From the NCBI GenBank assembly GCA_023415305.1, contig JAEZKZ010000109.1:1-9081 (forward strand): a stretch of 9,081 bases of DNA. Direction: 5' to 3'. This DNA is from Bacillota bacterium (GTDB lineage Bacteria > Bacillota > Clostridia > Acetivibrionales > DSM-1351). Under the pieces are notes generated by a model. It was not told the origin of the DNA. It did not search any database and saw only the letters and a list, made by a program, of their open reading frames with translations. The translations under genes and the position numbers were made by a program. Positions 5,552-9,081 of this stretch are shown here, piece after piece; positions within the stretch are counted from its first letter, which is position 1, and every line of letters starts with the position of its first letter.

Positions 5552-7918
5552 ATGAAAAAAAATAAGAAGAACAGAAATAAGCTTAACAAAATTGCCAGGA
5601 ATATCAATGTTCAAAGGGTATTCCTGGTTATAGTCACTGTTTTAATTGCTTTTTTTATAATTGAATCGGGAGCTCAGCCCACTAAGTATAAGCTCAGTGT
5701 TGGAGATGTGTCTATGCATGACATAACAGCACCCAGAGATATTGTTAATGAGGTCCTTACAGAACAAAACAGGCAGGCCGCCATGGAAAATGTTGCACCT
5801 GTTACAAAGGAAGATACAAAGGCCTTCATGGAAGTAATCCTTAAAAATGATGATTTTTTCAAGGCAGTTGCCAGCGCAAGGATTAGTGTGGAAAGATATG
5901 TAAAGGATATGGGCGTTTCCATAAGAGACGAAAATTATGCTCAATATGTGAAGGACGCACAGGAGAGCGCAATAGCAGGCTTGTCAAGTAAGGTGAAAAC
6001 CCAGGGCATAACACTGTCTCAGAACCAGATAAACTATCTTGTTACCAAAGCATCCGATGAAGAGCTTGAAGCCTTTGAAACATTGACCAAACAGCTAATC
6101 TCTCAATCGATGGCAGAGGCCGTTACCGAAAGTAACCTAGCAATACATATACATAGATTACAGAATAGCTATCAAAGTGAACAGGGTATCAGTCAGGAAC
6201 TGAAAAATATAGGTGAACAGCTGGTCAGAAATATTTTAAAGCCAAACAGGATTGTTGATGATGAGGCTACAGAAAAGAAAAAAGAGGAAGCCTATAATGA
6301 TAATGCAAATATAGTCAAAATAAAAAAAGAATCCAGAATCATAAGCTTTGGCGATATAGTAACAACAGACAAATTGAAACTGCTCGAAGAGCTAAATCTT
6401 CTGGAGACAAACGGAAGGTATGATTATCTTTTCTCCTCCGGTATTCTTCTGATAATTACTTTGCTTGCCGTTCTGACAGCAGTATTCTTGAAAAAATATA
6501 ACAGGGATATATACAATAGTCGGAAAGATATACTTCTAATTTGTCTGATAGTTACCATAATTCTTGTATTGGCCAGGTATCTGTTTACTTTTTACAATGG
6601 GCTGGTAATACCGATATTTGTTGGAACAATGCTTATAGCAACACTCTTGAATGTGGAAACCGCCGTTGTTATAAATTGTGTATTAACGATTGCCATATCA
6701 ATCATGTCCAAAGGAGATGACAAGTTTCTGTATACAGGACTGGTTTGCGGTGTGATATCAGCCTTTTTAGTTTCAAAGGCCAACCAGCGCAGTAAAATGT
6801 CTATGAACGGTATACTCCTCGGACTAATAAATATTGTCTTCATTGTTTGTCTGGATTTCATTAACAAAAGCGGCTCAAGGGAAATTTTGACCGACAGTAT
6901 TGTGGTATTTCTAAACGGTTTTGTTTCAATGATACTGACAATAGGCTTCCTGCCGTTTTTGGAAAGCGCCTTTAACATCGTAACACCTTTAAAGCTTCTG
7001 GAATTGTCAAATCCCAACCACCCTCTGCTGAAACGATTGCTTATTGAGGCACCGGGAACCTATCATCACAGTCTGATGGTTGGAAACCTTGCAGAGATTG
7101 CTACCGAGGAACTGGGCGGAAATGCTCTTCTGGCCAGAACAGGTGCTTATTTCCATGATGTAGGCAAACTTAAGAGGCCTGACTTATTCAAGGAAAATCA
7201 GCTTACTGAAAACCCCCATGACAGGATGACACCCAATCTCAGTACACTTGTTATAACATCCCATACCAAGGATGGACTGGATATAGCAGCCAAATACAAG
7301 CTGCCTCAGGTGATACTTGATATAATAAAACAACATCATGGAACAACTTTGGTAGCGTATTTCTACCATAAGGCTTTAAAGAACGAAAAAGACGGCATTG
7401 AGATAAAACAGGAAAATTTCAGATATGAAGGGCCCAAGCCTCAGACCAGGGAAGCAGCCATTGTAATGCTGGCTGACTCTGTTGAAGCTGCCGTAAGATC
7501 CATGACCGATAAAACAGAAGCTAAAATTGAAGCTTTGATAAGAAAGATAATAAAGGATAAGCTTGATGATGGTCAGCTGGATAACTGTAAGCTCACTTTA
7601 AATGATCTTAATAAAATAGCCAATTCCTTTATGAAGGTTTTAAGCGGATACTTTCATGCCAGGGAACAGTACCCTGAAATAAAGGAAGCTACTACTGGAG
7701 AGAATAATTCTTACATCATAGCTGCTCTGGACAAAGAAGCTGTAGATAAAGCTGTTCCAGACAAAGAAACCGGGGAGAAAGCAATTAAACAGAGAGAAGT
7801 TAATGATAGAGAAGTTAATGATAGAGAAATCAAAGAGAAAGAAGACTATAAGGTTACCGAAAATAGGGAAGAAGCCCGTAAAAAAGGAGAAGCAAGAGTT
7901 GATAATAATAGAAAATGA
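5552..7918 (+). CDS. pgpH: 7TM-HD family c-di-AMP phosphodiesterase PgpH (YqfF)
   Basis: Encodes 788 residues. PgpH enzymes hydrolyse cyclic di-AMP to pApA, lowering a messenger that controls potassium, osmolytes and wall homeostasis. There is a first membrane helix at about 22-38, a large extracellular 7TMR-HDED domain at about 40-285, seven more helices at about 292-470, and a cytoplasmic HD domain at about 485-705. HD residues visible are YHHS (504-507), HDVGKL (535-540), His571, QHH (594-596) and Asp642 in LADSVEA. Family members usually end near the HxRxxYPE motif, seen here as HAREQYPE (702-709). This protein continues for about 78 mostly charged residues that include a REVND tandem repeat. 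AGGGG (5539-5543) with 8-nt spacing sets the ATG start. The 3' end overlaps ybeY by 20 bp. The messenger specificity is inferred from the family. Confidence 0.94.
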   Translation: MKKNKKNRNKLNKIARNINVQRVFLVIVTVLIAFFIIESGAQPTKYKLSVGDVSMHDITAPRDIVNEVLTEQNRQAAMENVAPVTKEDTKAFMEVILKNDDFFKAVASARISVERYVKDMGVSIRDENYAQYVKDAQESAIAGLSSKVKTQGITLSQNQINYLVTKASDEELEAFETLTKQLISQSMAEAVTESNLAIHIHRLQNSYQSEQGISQELKNIGEQLVRNILKPNRIVDDEATEKKKEEAYNDNANIVKIKKESRIISFGDIVTTDKLKLLEELNLLETNGRYDYLFSSGILLIITLLAVLTAVFLKKYNRDIYNSRKDILLICLIVTIILVLARYLFTFYNGLVIPIFVGTMLIATLLNVETAVVINCVLTIAISIMSKGDDKFLYTGLVCGVISAFLVSKANQRSKMSMNGILLGLINIVFIVCLDFINKSGSREILTDSIVVFLNGFVSMILTIGFLPFLESAFNIVTPLKLLELSNPNHPLLKRLLIEAPGTYHHSLMVGNLAEIATEELGGNALLARTGAYFHDVGKLKRPDLFKENQLTENPHDRMTPNLSTLVITSHTKDGLDIAAKYKLPQVILDIIKQHHGTTLVAYFYHKALKNEKDGIEIKQENFRYEGPKPQTREAAIVMLADSVEAAVRSMTDKTEAKIEALIRKIIKDKLDDGQLDNCKLTLNDLNKIANSFMKVLSGYFHAREQYPEIKEATTGENNSYIIAALDKEAVDKAVPDKETGEKAIKQREVNDREVNDREIKEKEDYKVTENREEARKKGEARVDNNRK
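7793..7822 (+). repeat. Two tandem copies of a 15-bp unit in the pgpH tail
   Basis: AGAGAAGTTAATGAT occurs at 7793-7807 and again at 7808-7822, followed by a partial third copy AGAGAA (7823-7828). The unit is a multiple of three and encodes REVND-REVND-RE, so copy-number change keeps the frame. It lies in the hydrophilic C-terminal extension of PgpH. Confidence 0.85.
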
Positions 7919-8393
7919 GCAGGATAAAGTAGAAATATCCGATAGTATAATGAAATTAATTGAAAAAACCATTGAAATCAGCATGAAAACCGAAAAGCTT
8001 GCTCAAGCTTATGAGGTAAGTGTTTTAATAGTGGACGATGAAGAAATCAGAACTATAAACAAGGAACATAGGGATATTGACAAGTCTACAGACGTACTTT
8101 CCTTTCCAATGGCTGAATTTGAAAACGGTGAACTCATCTCAGACGAAGGAGATTATGACCTTGAGTTTGAAGAATTGATGCTTGGTGATATAATTATATC
8201 AGCAGAAACCGCAAAAAGGCAGGCAGATGAATACAGACACTCCTTCGAAAGAGAAATTGCCTTTTTGACAGCGCATTCCTGCCTCCATTTGCTGGGTTAT
8301 GACCATATGGAAGAGGAAGAGGAAAAGCAAATGATAGGTAAACAGGAAAGCATACTACAGCAAATGGGCCTTACGAGAAATAATACAATTTGA
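7899..8393 (+). CDS. ybeY: Endoribonuclease YbeY / rRNA maturation factor
   Basis: Encodes 164 residues, the normal family length. YbeY is a zinc-dependent protein involved in 16S rRNA 3'-end maturation and ribosome quality control. The zinc site is the C-terminal HSCLHLLGYDH motif with His126, His130 and His136. The conserved NKEHRDIDKSTDVLSFP segment (54-70) supplies the family Arg and the STDVLSFP signature, and MLGDIIISAETA (94-105) is also typical. The start is TTG 7899, about 9 nt after AGGAG (7885-7889), and yields the usual MIIIENEQ-type N-terminus. The frame is open further upstream to 7803, but that part is antisense-like Lys-rich sequence in a second frame of the pgpH tail and does not match the family. 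The 20-bp overlap with pgpH suggests coupled translation. An acidic insert (DEGDYDLEFEE, 82-92) lies before the MLGDI motif. Confidence 0.94.
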   Translation: MIIIENEQDKVEISDSIMKLIEKTIEISMKTEKLAQAYEVSVLIVDDEEIRTINKEHRDIDKSTDVLSFPMAEFENGELISDEGDYDLEFEELMLGDIIISAETAKRQADEYRHSFEREIAFLTAHSCLHLLGYDHMEEEEEKQMIGKQESILQQMGLTRNNTI

Positions 8394-8412
8394 GAATATA
8401 GCTCGGTAATGC

Positions 8413-8441
8413 GATAAACATACGTCATGCAAGCATATAAT
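8413..8441 (+). promoter_or_regulatory. Weak candidate promoter before dgkA
   Basis: The 84-nt ybeY-dgkA gap is the longest within the cluster. It holds CATATAAT at 8434-8441, a perfect TATAAT within a CATA-type -10 that could also suit a mother-cell sigma factor. The matching upstream box is poor (GATAAA at 8413-8418). Just downstream is the palindrome CTATATAG (8444-8451). No terminator follows ybeY, so read-through from upstream remains likely. Confidence 0.25.
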
Positions 8442-8477
8442 AGCTATATAGTGTGATTGTTTTAATATGGAGTGTTT

Positions 8478-8864
8478 ATGAAGAACAAGAATCTTATCGA
8501 GAGCTTTAGAACTGCTTTCCAGGGTATATGGTATACCTTTGTAAATGAAAGAAATATGAAAATACACCTGGCAACTGCCGCCATCGTTATTCTTCTCTCC
8601 ATTTGGCTTAAAGTAGGCAAAATAGAAATGACTGTATTATGTCTTACAATAGCAATGGTTATTTGCTTTGAGCTGATCAATACAGCTATGGAGGTAATGG
8701 TTAACATAATAGTTGATGTTTATCATCCAAAGGCTAAAATAATAAAAGATGTATCGGCTGGTGCGGTATTTGTATCCGCTATATTCAGTATTGCAATTGG
8801 GGTAATAATACTTGGGGATAAGCTGATAAATAAAGTAATAAGTATTATTGAGTATATAAATTAA
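8478..8864 (+). CDS. dgkA: DgkA family undecaprenol/diacylglycerol kinase
   Basis: Encodes 128 residues. Gram-positive DgkA homologues phosphorylate undecaprenol to regenerate the wall lipid carrier. The protein has the family layout: an amphipathic N-terminus with the NERNMKIH motif (23-30, Glu24), then three membrane helices at about 31-47, 50-70 and 94-113. The catalytic stretch reads FELINTAMEVMVN (64-76), followed by HPKAKIIKDVSAGAVF (83-98). Matching to E. coli DgkA by eye, Glu24, Glu65, Asn68, Glu72, Lys90 and Asp91 are kept, while the usual Asp after the helix is Asn76. ATG 8478 is chosen because GGAG (8469-8472) precedes it by 5 nt; a GTG at 8472 overlaps that site. Two stop codons in a row (TAATAA) end it. 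The C-terminal residues after about 113 are an extra short helix. No terminator with a T-tract follows. Confidence 0.93.
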   Translation: MKNKNLIESFRTAFQGIWYTFVNERNMKIHLATAAIVILLSIWLKVGKIEMTVLCLTIAMVICFELINTAMEVMVNIIVDVYHPKAKIIKDVSAGAVFVSAIFSIAIGVIILGDKLINKVISIIEYIN

Positions 8865-8919
8865 TAAGTATATTGTGACTTCGCAAATGCTCGTCTTCCA
8901 AACCAACCTATGAATTTAT

Positions 8920-8994
8920 GGCCGTGCGAAATATTCAAAGTATTTTCAATACCCAAGAATTTGCATAGCAAATTCTTGGAAAGCGCACATGGCC
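8920..8994. other. Nested hairpins that could form a three-way junction
   Basis: The central stem is CCAAGAATTTGC (8953-8964) with GCAAATTCTTGG (8968-8979): 12 perfect pairs and a 3-nt loop. A second hairpin abuts it, GTATT (8940-8944) with AATAC (8948-8952). Both are enclosed by GTGCG (8924-8928) with CGCAC (8984-8988), extended by GGCC (8920-8923) with GGCC (8991-8994) across a 2-nt bulge. No T-tract follows on either strand, so this is not an ordinary terminator. Confidence 0.65.
8946..8990 (-). CDS. Possible 14-codon leader-type ORF (doubtful)
   Basis: On the minus strand a consensus AGGAGG (9006-9001) stands 10 nt before ATG (8990-8988). The ORF reads MCAFQEFAMQILGY and stops at TGA (8948-8946). 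An in-frame TTG at 8996 would be too close to the AGGAGG. The ORF spans the 12-bp hairpin, as in some leader peptides, but it resembles no leader peptide I recognise and may simply be part of the repeat. Confidence 0.15.
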   Translation of the reverse strand: MCAFQEFAMQILGY

Positions 8995-9052
8995 AATTAA
9001 CCTCCTTTATTCGCCTTATAGCGGTAAAGGATATATATTTTAATTAGATTTT

Positions 9053-9078
9053 GTGGCCGCTAAGCGGCTCAAAGCCAC
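9053..9078. other. Small GC-rich hairpin at the window edge
   Basis: GCCGC (9056-9060) pairs with GCGGC (9064-9068) around a TAA loop. Alternatively GTGGC (9053-9057) pairs with GCCAC (9074-9078) enclosing a CGC/GCG stem. The two folds share bases and exclude each other. On the minus strand two frames run in from outside the window and stop near 9040-9047, so this could also be the tail of a neighbouring gene. Confidence 0.4.
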
Positions 9079-9081
9079 TAA

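Larger units (their letters stand above)
8868..9081 (-). repeat. Structured intergenic element, probably a dispersed repeat; no convincing gene
   Basis: The last 210 bases contain nested inverted repeats, a minus-strand AGGAGG (9006-9001) and an unusually open minus-strand frame. One frame stays open for 60 codons (9043-8861) without any ATG, giving stretches such as CKFLGIENTLNIS and FIGWFGRRAFAKS. These resemble small spurious proteins that I associate, from memory and unchecked, with annotations of related clostridial genomes. Such recurring start-less reading is what a multicopy intergenic repeat would produce. The right end runs off the window. Orientation is taken from the Shine-Dalgarno-like motif and is uncertain; whether the element is RNA, DNA or relic is unknown. 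Confidence 0.5.

Noticed and set aside
6592..7017. 141-codon open frame on the minus strand inside pgpH
   Set aside because: It lies opposite the membrane-helix region of pgpH, where hydrophobic codons yield long antisense frames. No family match or ribosome binding site is evident.
7803..7898. Upstream in-frame extension of ybeY by 32 residues
   Set aside because: It is out-of-frame reading of the repetitive pgpH tail, lacks a good ribosome binding site at its first ATG, and would exceed the YbeY family length. TTG 7899 has AGGAG and the normal N-terminus.
8637..8906. 89-codon minus-strand frame crossing the dgkA 3' end
   Set aside because: It is antisense to dgkA for most of its length; its N-terminal part comes from the putative repeat, where several frames are open without evidence of translation.
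8865..9081. Known riboswitch (for example c-di-AMP or c-di-GMP) given the PgpH context
   Set aside because: I could not find the conserved cores of those classes, and no downstream gene in the matching orientation is visible.
1..9081. CRISPR array, transposase, phage or toxin-antitoxin genes
   Set aside because: No regularly spaced direct repeats, recombinase motifs or small paired ORFs of that kind were seen. The window is mostly conserved chromosomal genes.

Overview
This window looks like chromosomal DNA of a low-GC, endospore-forming Clostridia species. The signs are AT-rich non-coding DNA, strong GGAGG-type ribosome binding sites, several TTG starts, and the gene order yqfC-yqfD-phoH-pgpH-ybeY-dgkA, which is conserved in spore-forming Firmicutes. 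A relative of the mesophilic cellulolytic clostridia (Ruminiclostridium group) is my best guess, but it is only an inference.

Layout. (1) Positions 1-61 hold most of a tRNA-Trp on the minus strand, cut by the window edge, with its own consensus-like promoter at 74-103. (2) Positions 226-1822 form a short plus-strand unit: a promoter, two tandem overlapping DUF881 membrane/coiled-coil proteins and a good intrinsic terminator. (3) Positions 1833-1875 carry a 15-bp perfect inverted repeat in the AT-rich leader of the next unit. (4) Positions 1910-8864 are a compact plus-strand cluster: pdaA (spore cortex de-N-acetylase), yqfC and yqfD (sporulation proteins), phoH (PhoH-type ATPase), pgpH (7TM-HD c-di-AMP phosphodiesterase), ybeY (endoribonuclease / 16S rRNA maturation) and dgkA (undecaprenol/diacylglycerol kinase). 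Gaps are short: pgpH and ybeY overlap by 20 bp, and the only larger gap (84 bp) precedes dgkA. (5) Positions about 8868-9081 hold no convincing gene. They carry nested inverted repeats, a strong Shine-Dalgarno-like motif on the minus strand and unusually open but start-less frames. I read this as a structured, probably dispersed, intergenic repeat.

How the genes fit together. The main cluster joins spore envelope functions (PdaA makes muramic delta-lactam in cortex; YqfC/YqfD are conserved sporulation proteins) with housekeeping RNA quality control (PhoH, YbeY), second-messenger turnover linked to wall and turgor homeostasis (PgpH) and lipid-carrier recycling for wall synthesis (DgkA).

Most of the window is well-known biology. 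The parts most worth a second look are the 3' structured element, the long charged C-terminal tail of PgpH, an Asp-to-Asn change in the DgkA active-site motif, the lysine-rich extension of YqfC, and the inverted repeat before pdaA. I saw no CRISPR array, transposase, phage gene or known riboswitch class.
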